DNA of 64,000 bases, taken from Paenibacillus sp. FSL R5-0517. GTDB lineage: Bacteria > Bacillota > Bacilli > Paenibacillales > Paenibacillaceae. Both the position numbers and the translations under genes were made by a program. Position 1 is the first letter of the stretch; the number at the start of each line of letters is the position of its first letter. The stretch spans positions 3,472,001 through 3,536,000 of the forward strand of contig NZ_CP150235.1 in assembly GCF_037974355.1 (NCBI RefSeq), read 5' to 3'. Below the pieces are notes generated by a model, which saw only the letters and a list, made by a program, of their open reading frames with translations, did not search any database and was not told the origin of the DNA. Below are positions 1 through 9,500 of the stretch, piece after piece.

Positions 1-990
1 CCTACGGTACAGGATTGGATACAAGTCAACAAGAATGTTCCAAGACTGGTTAGTGCCCTGCCTAACGGTCCGATCTTTTACCCGACCATTCGCGTCTTTC
101 AGGCCGGAGGTGTACCAGAGGTTATGCTTCACCTCAGACAGCTTGGTCTGTTGGATGAGTCTGTACCAACGGTTACAGGTACGTCATTGGGGCAGGTGCT
201 GGATTGGTGGGAATCGTCGGAACGCCGTCATCTCATGCGGAAGCAGTTGAAAGAGCAGGACGGCATCGATCCGGACAGTGTCATCATGAGTGTAGAACAC
301 GCCCAACAGCTTGGCATCTCTTCGACCGTAACATTTCCAACCGGAAACATCGCTCCGGAAGGTTCTGTCATCAAATCCACCTCTATTGATCCTGCTGTGC
401 TGGATGAGAATGGCGTGTACCGTCATCGTGGCAGAGCCAAGGTATTTACCACCGAACGCGAGGCGATCCGTGCGATTAAGACCGGAGGTATATCGGCTGG
501 GGATGTGGTCGTGCTGCTCGGACGAGGTCCATCCGGAACCGGAATGGAGGAGACGTACCAGCTAACCTCTGCGCTTAAGCATTTGTCTTTTGGCAAATAC
601 GTGTCACTGATTACGGATGCCCGGTTCTCCGGTGTTTCCACCGGTGCGTGTATTGGTCATGTTGGCCCCGAAGCGCTGGCAGGCGGACCAATTGGCAAGC
701 TGCGGAACGGAGACCTGATTGACATCGTGGTGGATCGGAACACGCTGGAGGGCAGCATTAACTTTATCGGAGAAGGAGAGATTGAGGTTTCGCCGGAAGA
801 AGGTGCTCTCATCCTGGCACAAAGGACCTTCCATCCGGATATGCGGCCTGATGAAGCTTTGCCGGACGATACAAAGCTCTGGGCTGCGCTGCAATCTGTC
901 AGCGGCGGAACATGGAGAGGCAATGTATACGATGTAGAGCGAATTGTAACTGCTCTGGAAGCCGGCAAAAAAGCGCTGGGCTGGTACTGA
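1..990 (+). CDS. IlvD/Edd-family sugar-acid dehydratase, D-xylonate type (5' end missing)
   Basis: The reading frame is open from the first base of the window, so the 5' end lies upstream; about 329 C-terminal residues are present. The protein carries the IlvD/Edd C-terminal half, with LITDARFSGVSTGACIGHVG followed by a PEALAGGPIG stretch and a DIVVDRN segment, all hallmarks of this Fe-S dehydratase family. The wording of these motifs resembles the YjhG/YagF branch, which removes water from D-xylonate to give 2-keto-3-deoxy-xylonate. It would act in the cytoplasm. A beta-xylosidase follows 62 bases downstream on the same strand, which supports a role in pentose or sugar-acid use. Substrate choice between xylonate and another aldonate is inferred, because the N-terminal half is not visible. 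Confidence 0.85.
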   Translation, partial: PTVQDWIQVNKNVPRLVSALPNGPIFYPTIRVFQAGGVPEVMLHLRQLGLLDESVPTVTGTSLGQVLDWWESSERRHLMRKQLKEQDGIDPDSVIMSVEHAQQLGISSTVTFPTGNIAPEGSVIKSTSIDPAVLDENGVYRHRGRAKVFTTEREAIRAIKTGGISAGDVVVLLGRGPSGTGMEETYQLTSALKHLSFGKYVSLITDARFSGVSTGACIGHVGPEALAGGPIGKLRNGDLIDIVVDRNTLEGSINFIGEGEIEVSPEEGALILAQRTFHPDMRPDEALPDDTKLWAALQSVSGGTWRGNVYDVERIVTALEAGKKALGWY

Positions 991-1052
991 TTTCTACCTT
1001 TCGTGTATCTGCTGTTGTACAGATTATCACTTTCATACCGGAGGTTTCTTCC

Positions 1053-2708
1053 ATGAACAGTATCAAGAAAATGATCACCAATCCCATCCTCCCCGGATTT
1101 CATCCAGATCCGTCCATATGCCGGGCGGGAGAAGATTATTATATCGCCACGTCCACCTTCGAATGGTTCCCCGGTGTTCGCATACACCATTCGCGAGATC
1201 TGGTTCATTGGCGACCAATCGCTTCACCGCTGACTCGTGCAACGCAGTTGAACATGGAGGGCAACATTAACTCCGGAGGTGTATGGGCGCCATGTCTCAG
1301 TTATGACAACGGCGTGTTTTACCTGATCTACACCGATGTCAAAAGCCGGGTAGGCGCTTTTAAAGACACTCTCAATTACCTTGTGACAGCAACCGATATT
1401 GAAGGGCCTTGGTCCGAACCGATATATCTCAACAGTAGCGGTTTTGATCCTTCCCTGTTTCATGATGAGGACGGACGGAAGTGGCTGGTCAATATGATGT
1501 GGGATCACCGCAAGGGCAAAAACCGGTTTGCAGGCATCGTTCTGCAGGAGTACTCGGTTGGGGAGCAAAAGCTGGTCGGGCCAGCCAAGAACATTTTTGA
1601 AGGAACCGCTTTAGGATTAACCGAAGCACCTCATCTGTATAAACACAAGGACTATTATTATCTCATTACGGCTGAAGGGGGAACCGGTTATGAGCATGCG
1701 GTTACAGTAGCACGTTCCCGTACACTACAAGGCCCTTACGAGGTTGATCCAGCCAATCCGATCCTTACTTCATATGGCAGAACGGATTTGGCTCTGCAGA
1801 AGGCAGGCCACGGCAGTCTTGTTGAAACACATACCGGCGAATGGTACATGGCTCATCTGGTTGGACGACCCGTTCATCAAAAATATTGCATTCTTGGACG
1901 TGAGACCGCACTTCAGCCGTGTACGTGGAGCGAGGACGGCTGGCTGAGGCTTGCGAGCGGTAACCGGTATCCCGAGGTCCAGGTCATTGCACCGAAGATT
2001 ACGGCACATCCGTTTGAACCGTTAGCTGAAATGGATCATTTTGATCAATCCGAGCTTCGGAATGACTGGAATACTCTTCGCATTCCACCCGACCCGACTT
2101 GGCTCAGCTTGTCGGAACGTCCCGGTTACTTGCGCTTGCACGGTATGGAGTCGATGAGTTCAACGCATAGGCAAAGCATGATCGCGCGAAGATTGCAAAC
2201 GTTTGAGTGTGAAGCCGAAACAGCTCTGGAATTTGCGCCGGACAATCCACAGCAGATGGCAGGATTGATTTTGTACTACGATACCAAGGACTATCTCTAT
2301 TTACGTGTAACTTATCATGAAGAGAAGGGGCTGTGCTTGGGAATAATTCAGTCCAAGTACGGGGTGTATGACGAACTGTTAGAGGATATTCCGCTAGAGT
2401 CGGTGAATACGCTTCGCTTAAAAGTAGTGGTTGATCATGATCGCGCCCGCTTTTACTATGCGTTAAACAAGGATTCATCCTGGAATCATGTAGGCGAGTG
2501 GGTTGATATCACACATCTGTGCGATGAATCTCCGGAGTATATTCGGTTTACGGGAACCTACATCGGACTTTGTGTGCAGGATCTCGGTGGAACTCGAAAA
2601 CATGCCGATTTTGATTACTTTGTGTATAGAGAAACAAAGCATGAAGTGAATGCATTAAGCCATATAGATTCAGCGGATGGTGTGTCTGGAGAGTTATCAA
2701 GAAATTAG
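1053..2708 (+). CDS. xynB: GH43 beta-xylosidase / alpha-L-arabinofuranosidase
   Basis: This 551-residue protein has no signal peptide and should cleave xylo-oligosaccharides in the cytoplasm. The five-bladed GH43 catalytic domain fills about residues 8-320. The expected acidic triad is visible: D19 in HPDPSIC as base, D132 in GFDPSLFHDEDG as pKa-modulating residue, and E191 in TEAPHLYK as acid. Residues of about 340-530 form the concanavalin-like C-terminal domain usual in XynB enzymes; total length is slightly above the family's usual 530-540. The ATG at 1053 was chosen because a GGAGGT ribosome site lies 7 bases upstream and the N-terminus then begins just before the first blade. It probably shares a transcript with the upstream dehydratase. 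Bifunctional arabinofuranosidase activity is possible. Confidence 0.9.
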   Translation: MNSIKKMITNPILPGFHPDPSICRAGEDYYIATSTFEWFPGVRIHHSRDLVHWRPIASPLTRATQLNMEGNINSGGVWAPCLSYDNGVFYLIYTDVKSRVGAFKDTLNYLVTATDIEGPWSEPIYLNSSGFDPSLFHDEDGRKWLVNMMWDHRKGKNRFAGIVLQEYSVGEQKLVGPAKNIFEGTALGLTEAPHLYKHKDYYYLITAEGGTGYEHAVTVARSRTLQGPYEVDPANPILTSYGRTDLALQKAGHGSLVETHTGEWYMAHLVGRPVHQKYCILGRETALQPCTWSEDGWLRLASGNRYPEVQVIAPKITAHPFEPLAEMDHFDQSELRNDWNTLRIPPDPTWLSLSERPGYLRLHGMESMSSTHRQSMIARRLQTFECEAETALEFAPDNPQQMAGLILYYDTKDYLYLRVTYHEEKGLCLGIIQSKYGVYDELLEDIPLESVNTLRLKVVVDHDRARFYYALNKDSSWNHVGEWVDITHLCDESPEYIRFTGTYIGLCVQDLGGTRKHADFDYFVYRETKHEVNALSHIDSADGVSGELSRN

Positions 2709-2772
2709 AAGATTGTGTGATATTGCCCAAATGTTATAAGGTGAACTCGTGATAAAATATTTCTATTCGGAT

Positions 2773-2808
2773 AAAGCAGCGCTCCCTTGTGAAGGGGGCG
2801 CTGCTTTA
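2773..2808 (+). terminator. Rho-independent terminator after the GH43 gene
   Basis: A long GC-rich hairpin has left arm AAAGCAGCGCTCCCTT and right arm AAGGGGGCGCTGCTTT around a short GTG loop. It ends in TTTATAAAAT rather than a long T run. It closes the dehydratase-xylosidase unit. Confidence 0.75.
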
Positions 2809-2890
2809 TAAAATAGGGATGAATAACTACATAATAATATGATATTATGTTTGTCGGTAACAGGTCGAATATAATAGTTGGAGGCATATT

Positions 2891-3241
2891 ATGAAATTAT
2901 ATAAAGTTGTTCAACCCCATAATTCAAACTATCCCGATCCCATCGTTTTAGCTAAAGGAGATACGATCCTATATGGGAGAGAAGATACTGAATTCCCCAA
3001 CTGGATTTTCTGTGAATCCGTACATTCTAAAAAAAGCGGCTGGGTACCGAAGCAAATATTAAGCACTCCCAATGAAGAACAGATCGCGACTGCATTATCA
3101 GATTATTCAGCACACGAATTAACCGTAAAACCCGGTATCATCGTTACAAAAGAATTTGAACTAAATGAATGGAGTTTTGTTCATACCGCAGAGGGTGAAA
3201 AGGGCTGGTTACCAAATAAGGTATTGATTCCATCGGAATAA
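2891..3241 (+). CDS. Small protein with two bacterial SH3-like domains
   Basis: This 116-residue protein contains two copies of an SH3-like pattern: residues about 20-55 with WIFCESVHSKKSGWVPK, and about 80-113 with WSFVHTAEGEKGWLPNK. The repeated W-x5-8-GW-[VL]P signature is typical of short cytoplasmic SH3-domain proteins of Bacillales. No signal peptide or membrane segment is present. The ATG follows a GGAGG site at 2880-2884. The function is unknown; such domains usually bind peptides or other proteins. It stands alone, with no operon partner downstream. Confidence 0.7.
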   Translation: MKLYKVVQPHNSNYPDPIVLAKGDTILYGREDTEFPNWIFCESVHSKKSGWVPKQILSTPNEEQIATALSDYSAHELTVKPGIIVTKEFELNEWSFVHTAEGEKGWLPNKVLIPSE

Positions 3242-3261
3242 ATAAGGAAATTGAAACAGAA

Positions 3262-3783
3262 TCAATGAGCACATCTGAACAAATTCCGGTCGTGACATGT
3301 ACGCGATATCCAGTGTATACCCGTCAGGTAAAACCAGGCTGGCGTCGGCACCTTGCAGATACTGAAAATCACGAATGGTTTCAGGGCTTAAGGAATCGCG
3401 ACATGCTTCACGGTTCTCCGGTGTCGGTAAGTGCCAGTACGTCTCCCAGGCTCCCCATGCGTCACTAAATCCCTCCATATATGCATTCCCATTCTGACTA
3501 ATGATAGCTTAAACCTTTTCCGGATGAGCAACGGCCAATCTATTCCCCACAGGTGCACCGTAATCAAATACATATAGTACATACTTATTGAGAGATAGGG
3601 CTTGAGTAAAACCTTCAATCACCTGGAACAGGTTCTCAAATGTAAAGTTGAATGGAAACCCATGTAATAACAATATAACTGGACCATCCTTGGAACCAGC
3701 TTCATGATAAAAACATCGACCTCTCCAACTTTTTGCCGCTGATAACTAATTCTGTTGTTATCTAAGGCAGACATATTGTTCAT
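3262..3783 (-). pseudogene. Decayed alpha/beta-hydrolase (epoxide hydrolase/haloalkane dehalogenase-like)
   Basis: Reading the minus strand from the ATG at 3783 gives MNNMSALDNNRISYQRQKVG and then, after a frame change, FYHEAGSKDGPVILLLHGFP. A later frame gives FENLFQVIEGFTQALSLNKY, and then AIISQNGNAYMEGFSDAWGA, PTPENREACR and DGYTLDIAYMSRP. These are successive blocks of one alpha/beta-hydrolase fold protein. The pieces lie in different frames, an in-frame stop separates the block ending AVAHPEKV from AIISQNGN, and the stretch between HGFP and FENLFQ that should hold the DLPGFG region is missing. The expected C-terminal half (catalytic His) is absent. It is therefore a multiply frameshifted, internally deleted remnant. 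It lies directly downstream of the TetR gene on the same strand and may once have been its partner. Confidence 0.8.
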
Positions 3784-3811
3784 CGTGATTTTCAAATCAA
3801 CCTACTCGAGA

Positions 3812-4426
3812 TCATGAATCAAACGTCTCACCCACATAATGAAACGAGTGAATATGAGTTTTGGTCAGTTCGATCACATTCTTGATAAAAACATCACGTG
3901 ATTCATGATATCCGCTTAATATCCAATTGTTCAATAGTCCAAAAAAACCGTAGGCGGTATAGTACTTGAAATAGTCCATGTTCACCGGGGAGTTATTGAT
4001 CGTCTCAAAGACAAACTGTTCCTGATAGATTTTGAGTATAGTTTGGGGGAAACCTGTATGTAGACCGGGTAACGTGTCATCGTATTGAATCAGTTCGAAG
4101 AAGTCTCGGTTTTCATAGATATAATCCACGATTTGAAAAGATTCGGCGTCCAGCTTGTTTGTTGAAACCTTTTGACCGTGCCAATAGGGCCTACCTACTG
4201 CCCCCCTTAATCCTTGAAGTGTTGTACTCAGCAATTCTTCAGCGAGAAGATATTTGTCCTGGTAGTGTAAATAAAACGTGCTGCGATTGTAACCCGCCTG
4301 ATCAACGATGTCCTTGACAGACACACCATGGAATCCTTTTTTCTTAATGAGCTGAATCAGAGCGGTTTTTAGGTGCTCCTTGGTTCGATTACGATGTTGA
4401 GCAGTCACAATAAGTTCATTATTCAT
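3812..4426 (-). CDS. TetR/AcrR-family transcriptional regulator
   Basis: This 204-residue protein has an N-terminal TetR helix-turn-helix at about residues 12-60 (LKTALIQLIKKKGFHGVSVK, then DIVDQAGYNRSTFYLHYQDK). The helical C-terminal ligand domain is of the type often seen in Bacillales regulators of short-chain dehydrogenases. The ATG at 4426 follows an AGGAG site on the minus strand. It is divergent from the SDR gene at 4603, and a perfect 10-bp-arm inverted repeat at 4464-4486 lies between them, the usual place for a TetR operator. It is probably a self-repressing, ligand-released repressor controlling the SDR gene and formerly the hydrolase remnant downstream. The ligand is unknown. Confidence 0.88.
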   Translation of the reverse strand: MNNELIVTAQHRNRTKEHLKTALIQLIKKKGFHGVSVKDIVDQAGYNRSTFYLHYQDKYLLAEELLSTTLQGLRGAVGRPYWHGQKVSTNKLDAESFQIVDYIYENRDFFELIQYDDTLPGLHTGFPQTILKIYQEQFVFETINNSPVNMDYFKYYTAYGFFGLLNNWILSGYHESRDVFIKNVIELTKTHIHSFHYVGETFDS

Positions 4427-4463
4427 TCAAAAAAACTCCTATAAATTTAGACATATTTTTATG

Positions 4464-4486
4464 AAGTGTCTACGAGGTAGACACTT
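4464..4486. promoter_or_regulatory. Perfect inverted repeat, probable TetR operator
   Basis: AAGTGTCTAC, three bases GAG, then GTAGACACTT form a perfect palindrome with 10-bp arms. It lies in the divergent space between the TetR gene and the SDR gene, 37 bases upstream of the TetR start. Length and symmetry fit a TetR-family dimer site. Confidence 0.75.
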
Positions 4487-4602
4487 GGTCATATCTTAAT
4501 GATTGGAATGTTACAATTTTAAGCATAGAATTAGTTTTGTAAACATCATATAGCACTATTTATATAGGCGCTATTCAAAATATTATACTGGGGGATTTAT
4601 TC

Positions 4603-5340
4603 ATGGGCAAACTACAGGATAAAGTAGCAATTATTACAGGAGGAGCATCCGGAATCGGCGCAGCAACAGCTCGCCTGTTCGTTTCCGAGGGAGCCAAAGT
4701 GGTTTTGGTCGATCTGAATGAAGAAAAAGGCAAGGCGTTCGAACAGGAACTGAAAGCGCTTAATGCGGAAGCTCTCTTTATCAAAGCAAACATCACGAGT
4801 GAAGAAGAGGTTTCCGAGATGTTCAAACAAACCGTCCAAGCCTTCGGTCAAGTGGATATCGTATTCAACAATGCAGGAATTGGACGTGTTCATCCTACAC
4901 ATGAGCTTGACTACGCCGAATGGCGTAATACGGTCAATGTTGATCTGGACGGCGTTTTCTTGGTCGCTCGTGAATCAATTCGCGAAATGCTGAAAATTGG
5001 CGGCGGCACAATCGTCAACACGGCGTCCATGTATGGATGGGTTGGTTCTCCTGGTTCAGCAGCTTACAATGCAGCTAAAGGTGGCGTTGTGAATCTGACT
5101 CGTTCCCTCGCGCTGGAGTATGCTGAGCAGAATATTCGGGTGAACTCTCTTTGCCCAGGCTTCATCGATACACCGATTATCCCGGAAGAGAGCAAACAAG
5201 CACTTGCTGCGGCAACCCCAATGAAACGTCTGGGTCAAGCAGAAGAGATGGCGAAAGCCGTTCTGTTCCTCGCTAGCGATGATTCTTCCTATATGACAGG
5301 AAACAGCCTGATCATAGACGGAGGATACACTGCTCAATAA
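4603..5340 (+). CDS. Short-chain dehydrogenase/reductase (SDR)
   Basis: This 245-residue classical SDR is a cytoplasmic NAD(P)-dependent oxidoreductase. The Rossmann cofactor motif TGGASGIG is at 12-19, NNAG at 89-92, and the catalytic S142, Y155 (YNAAK) and K159 are all present. D37 at the end of beta-2 (VLVDLNE) favours NAD over NADP. The C-terminus ends in the usual MTGNSLIIDGGYT motif. The ATG at 4603 follows a GGGGG site. It is divergent from the TetR gene and probably under its control. The substrate cannot be read from sequence; annotations such as glucose or 3-oxoacyl-ACP dehydrogenase would be guesses. Confidence 0.88.
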   Translation: MGKLQDKVAIITGGASGIGAATARLFVSEGAKVVLVDLNEEKGKAFEQELKALNAEALFIKANITSEEEVSEMFKQTVQAFGQVDIVFNNAGIGRVHPTHELDYAEWRNTVNVDLDGVFLVARESIREMLKIGGGTIVNTASMYGWVGSPGSAAYNAAKGGVVNLTRSLALEYAEQNIRVNSLCPGFIDTPIIPEESKQALAAATPMKRLGQAEEMAKAVLFLASDDSSYMTGNSLIIDGGYTAQ

Positions 5341-5366
5341 GTGTAGCAATTGTAAAAGCACACAAG

Positions 5367-5430
5367 AAAGAACATAGTTCCATTAAAAGTCGCTAATCTA
5401 GCGGCTTTTTTTATTTTATTGGTATAAGAG
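5367..5430 (+). repeat. Dispersed hairpin repeat, copy 1 (doubles as SDR terminator)
   Basis: The core hairpin AAAAGTCGCT / AGCGGCTTTT plus T run lies at 5385-5411 and terminates the SDR transcript. The flanks match other copies in this window: GAACATA about 20 bases before TCGCT, and ATTGGTATAAGA after the T run. Similar copies are at 42087, 43036 and 46057. Confidence 0.65.
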
Positions 5431-5471
5431 CAGTTTCCGAGCCAATGACAACTAGCAAATAGCCCGTTTAG

Positions 5472-6344
5472 CTACTCATAATAGATGGCCTCATAAGGAA
5501 ACTCCAACTTATTCAAGCGATATTCTTTGGGTGACATGGACATATATTGCCGAAAAACTTTGCCGAAATAGCTTGGGCTCTCAAAGCCGCATTGTTGACC
5601 AATTTGGGAAATCGGAAGTTCCGTTGTGCGGAGAAGTCTAACTGCCACCTCAATGCGTCTGTCTTTGAGATAGGCGAGCGGTGATGTTTTCTCCGATCTC
5701 TGAAATAACCTGCACAAGTAGTGTTTATTGATATCGCAATGGCTTGCGAGCAGATCCAGCGTCAATGGAGAAGAATAATTCTCCCGGATGAACTTTTTAC
5801 ATTTCTCGATTGTTGTTATGGAAAGGGCACCAATATCCCTCTCCGCATCCCGACTCGTCTGCACCAAGATTAGCAACCAGCGGTAGATTTGCATAGACAA
5901 ACGATACTTGTCGGTGACTTTATCCTGATGAATCAAATGGATGATTTGCCATAACTCTTGAATCAAGGGAGAATCTGCGTTTCGTCGAATGACATGTCCT
6001 TCATTATCATGAATCATATCCCAAATTCGGTTGGCTTCATCCCCGCGAATGTTAATCCATATAAATTCCCATGGTTCGTTATTCTCTTGTTTATAGTAAT
6101 AGCAATGTTCTCCGGAGATTTTAACAAGCAGGGCATGTCCCTTGGGTAAAGGAATCGTTTGATTATCAATATCCAGATAACCCTGACCATTAAGTGTGTA
6201 TTGAAAAACAACGTGTCCCGGGTCCGGTCTATCATCACTGGGACAACGATATTCCTCGCTCGAAACGATCTGCCATCCAATAGAGTCCAGTGTCATGATT
6301 GATGTATCGTCATTACGAAAAGCGTAAGATACCGTATGAACCAT
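5472..6344 (-). CDS. AraC-family regulator, probable regulator of the rhamnogalacturonan lyase gene
   Basis: This 290-residue protein has an N-terminal cupin-like sugar-sensing domain (about 10-165, with QYTLNGQGYLDI and PLPKGHALLVK). The C-terminal AraC double helix-turn-helix (about 185-280) carries LTLDLLASHCDINKHYLCRL and ISQIGQQCGFESPSYFGKVF, ending in SPKEYR. The start at 6344 follows a strong AAGGAGA site on the minus strand. It is transcribed away from the PL11-CE12 gene across 208 bases, the arrangement expected for a pathway-specific activator. The inducer is inferred to be a rhamnogalacturonan-derived oligosaccharide; this is not shown by the sequence. Confidence 0.88.
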   Translation of the reverse strand: MVHTVSYAFRNDDTSIMTLDSIGWQIVSSEEYRCPSDDRPDPGHVVFQYTLNGQGYLDIDNQTIPLPKGHALLVKISGEHCYYYKQENNEPWEFIWINIRGDEANRIWDMIHDNEGHVIRRNADSPLIQELWQIIHLIHQDKVTDKYRLSMQIYRWLLILVQTSRDAERDIGALSITTIEKCKKFIRENYSSPLTLDLLASHCDINKHYLCRLFQRSEKTSPLAYLKDRRIEVAVRLLRTTELPISQIGQQCGFESPSYFGKVFRQYMSMSPKEYRLNKLEFPYEAIYYE

Positions 6345-6403
6345 ACGTGAATCTCCTTCCTGAAAAAGTCAATTATTTTATATAATACGTCACATTTTTT
6401 AGA

Positions 6404-6432
6404 TTGTCTGTCTTTTTTTAGACCTGTAAGAT
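6404..6432 (+). promoter_or_regulatory. Candidate sigma-A promoter of the PL11-CE12 gene
   Basis: TTGTCT (6404-6409), a 17-base spacer and TAAGAT (6427-6432) form a plausible vegetative promoter about 120 bases upstream of the start codon. A cre match follows directly. Confidence 0.45.
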
Positions 6433-6435
6433 AAA

Positions 6436-6449
6436 TGTAAGCGGTAACA
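6436..6449. promoter_or_regulatory. cre site (CcpA), full consensus match
   Basis: TGTAAGCGGTAACA matches the Bacillus consensus TGWAANCGNTNWCA at all 14 positions. It starts 3 bases after the candidate -10, over the expected transcription start, where CcpA binding would repress. Confidence 0.8.
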
Positions 6450-6552
6450 TAAAGAGGAGGTGGCTGTAAATTGTGTTCCTATGACAACAAGCAGGGCAGG
6501 ATCGAACTGTTGATTCTAAAAATGAATTTTTAGATAAGGAGGCGTTAATCGA

Positions 6553-9500
6553 ATGATCCGAAGAACTGTTTCCATCCAGAAATCGATGTTTGTATCTTTT
6601 TTAGCACTCCTTATGGTTATTTCTCTGGCTGTTCCTCCAGCACCGATGCGTGCAGAGTCTTCTTCAAACAACATGCCGGGTCGCCAAGCAGAATACCTGA
6701 ACCGGGGGTTGGTTGCGGTTCTTGTAGACAACGGTGTTTTTCTGAGCTGGAGGTATTTAAACAACGACCCAGATGATATCGCTTTCAATATATATAAAAA
6801 CGGAACCAAAGTGAATACGTCGCCCATAAGCGACGTGACCAACTATGTGGACACCACGGGTTTCGACAGCTCGCAATATCAGATTTCCACTGTTGTTTCA
6901 GGCAAGGAGCAGATGCAGCCGGAGGTTGTATCGGTCTGGCATAACGATTATCTGCCTATTCCGCTGGATAAACCGGCCGACGGACGGACCAAGGACGGCG
7001 GAACCTACTCCTATTATGCAGGTGATGCTTCCGTAGCTGACTTGGATGGGGATGGCGAATATGAAATCGTCTTCTTGTGGAGTCCGAGTAACTCCAAGGA
7101 CAATTCGCAGGCCGGTTATACGGGCAATGTCTATATCGATGCCATCAAACTGGATGGCACGAAGCTGTGGAGGATTGACCTGGGCGTAAACATCCGTGCC
7201 GGAGCGCACTACACACAGTTAATGGTGTATGACCTGGATGGCAACGGAAAGGCCGAGGTTGTTGTTAAGACAGCGGACGGTACGAAGGACGGCCAAGGCA
7301 CAGTTATTGGTGACGGGACGAAGGATTATCGCAATGACGGCGGATACATACTGTCAGGGCCGGAATATCTCACGCTGTTCGACGGCGAGACTGGCGCAGC
7401 CGTATCCACGGTGAATTATGATCCGCCAAGAGGCAACGTAAGTGATTGGGGGGACGGGTATGGCAACCGTGTAGACCGTTTTCTTGGCGCGATTGCTTAT
7501 CTGGACGGTACGAAACCAAGCGTCGTGATGAGTCGGGGTTACTATACCCGCACTGTGCTTGTTGCTTATGATTATGTTGGTGGAGAACTCGTCAAACGCT
7601 GGACGTTCGACACCAACGAAGCAGGATCACAATATCAAGCACAGGGCAACCACAATCTGAGTGTACTGGATGCCGACCATGACGGCAAAGACGAGATTAT
7701 GTTTGGCGCCCTAGCTATAGACGATGACGGCAGCTTGATGTACAGCACCGGACTTGGACACGGTGACGCCATGCACGCCGGTCAGCTTGACCCGAATCGG
7801 GATGGCTATCAGGTCGTCAGTGTTCACGAGCATTCAGATGCGGCGTACGGACTGGAGATGCGCGATGCCTCCACAGGTGAAATCCTCTGGGGTGAGAAAA
7901 CAGGTTTTGACACCGGTCGCGGGATGTCGGCGGACATCGATCCGAACTATCCGGGCTACGAATCATGGGCCACGACCGTTACCAACGGGCAAAGTGTACC
8001 TGTAACCAATACCTATTCTGCTGCAGGAAATGCGATCTACACGGTGGACGAAGGGCCCAAAACTGCCAACTTCGCCATCTGGTGGGACGGAGATCTTCAG
8101 CGGGAGCTGTTTGACCATCAGTGGGATAACAGTACGGCCAAAGGAATTCCACTCATTTACAAATGGGATTACGAAAATAAAAAGCTGAATGAAATCTTCC
8201 GGGCAACCGGTACGTTAACGAACAATCATACCAAAGGTAATCCGGCACTTCAGGCGGACATTCTGGGCGACTGGCGTGAAGAAATTCTGCTGCGGAGCGA
8301 AGATAGCTCGGAATATCGTCTCTACACGACGACCATTCCTTCAGATTATCGCATCCCTACGCTGATGCAGGACCCTGTGTACCGACTTGGCGTAGCCTGG
8401 CAAAATGTAGCCTACAATCAGCCGCCTCATACCGGCTTTTATCTCGGAGCAGAAGCTACAGCATTCCCGAAAGCCGATCTGGCGCTGACCCGCGAAGCAG
8501 AGATGCCGGAGCAGGTTTACCGTTTTGATTTTGGCACAGAGACAGCGTCAGGAAATACGGCTATACAAGACACGTTATACTCACAAGAAACGGGATATGG
8601 ATTCAAGGATACAAGTGGGGTTACCGTAGGTAACAATGAGGTTTCGGTCGTGACAGGCACAACATTTGCTGTTGACCTGCCAAATGCCAACTATAAGGTG
8701 ACGCTGCGATTGGGCAGTGATGCGCATAACTCCAACGTGGGGGTCAAATCCGAATTCGTTCAGAAGCTCGCCGTAACAAATGTGACCGCTGGAACACCGC
8801 TGGAGTATTCCTATGATGTTGCATTGGTGGATGGACAGCTTGATCTGCTCTTCACCGGTACAGCCATAGACATCCAGGATGTCATCATCGAAAAGTATCC
8901 AGAGAAAGCGGCTGGTGCGGCAACAACGATCTATATGGCTGGTGATTCAACCATGCAATCTTACAGTGAAGCGCAGGCTCCTCAAGAAGGATGGGGCCAG
9001 CAGTTCGGACGTTATTTCTCCAATGGGGCAGTCGTCGTGAACGATGCGATCGGTGGTCGAAGCAGCAAATCCTTCATGGTAGACGGTCGTCTCGATACGA
9101 TCCTGCAGCGAATCAAGCCGGGGGACTTCTTCTTCATTTCCTTTGGTCATAACGACGCCAGTGCAGGGATACCGGACCGGTACGCATCACCGGAGGACTA
9201 TAAGATCTACTTGGCTCGTTATGTAAACGGTGCCAAACAGCGCGGCGCTACCCCGGTATTACTCACTCCAGTGGGACGCCGGGATTTCAACACAGTGACT
9301 CAGGAGTTCAATGTCAGCTTCCCGGCATATGTGCAGGCAGCGAAAGAAGTGGCGGAGGAACTTGACGTGCCGCTGATTGATCTTAGCAAGTTAAGTATTG
9401 CGTACTACGACAAAATTGGTAATACAGCTACAGAAAAAGTATTCCTATATGCTAATCCGGGTGAATATCCAAAATACCCGAATGGAATCAACGATAATAC

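Noticed and set aside
912..1052. N-terminal extension of the GH43 protein
   Set aside because: The frame is open upstream but overlaps the dehydratase gene. The GGAGGT site and the family N-terminus place the start at 1053.
2870..2875. TATAAT just upstream of the SH3-like gene
   Set aside because: Transcription from it would start inside the ribosome binding site, so it cannot be a normal promoter for this gene.
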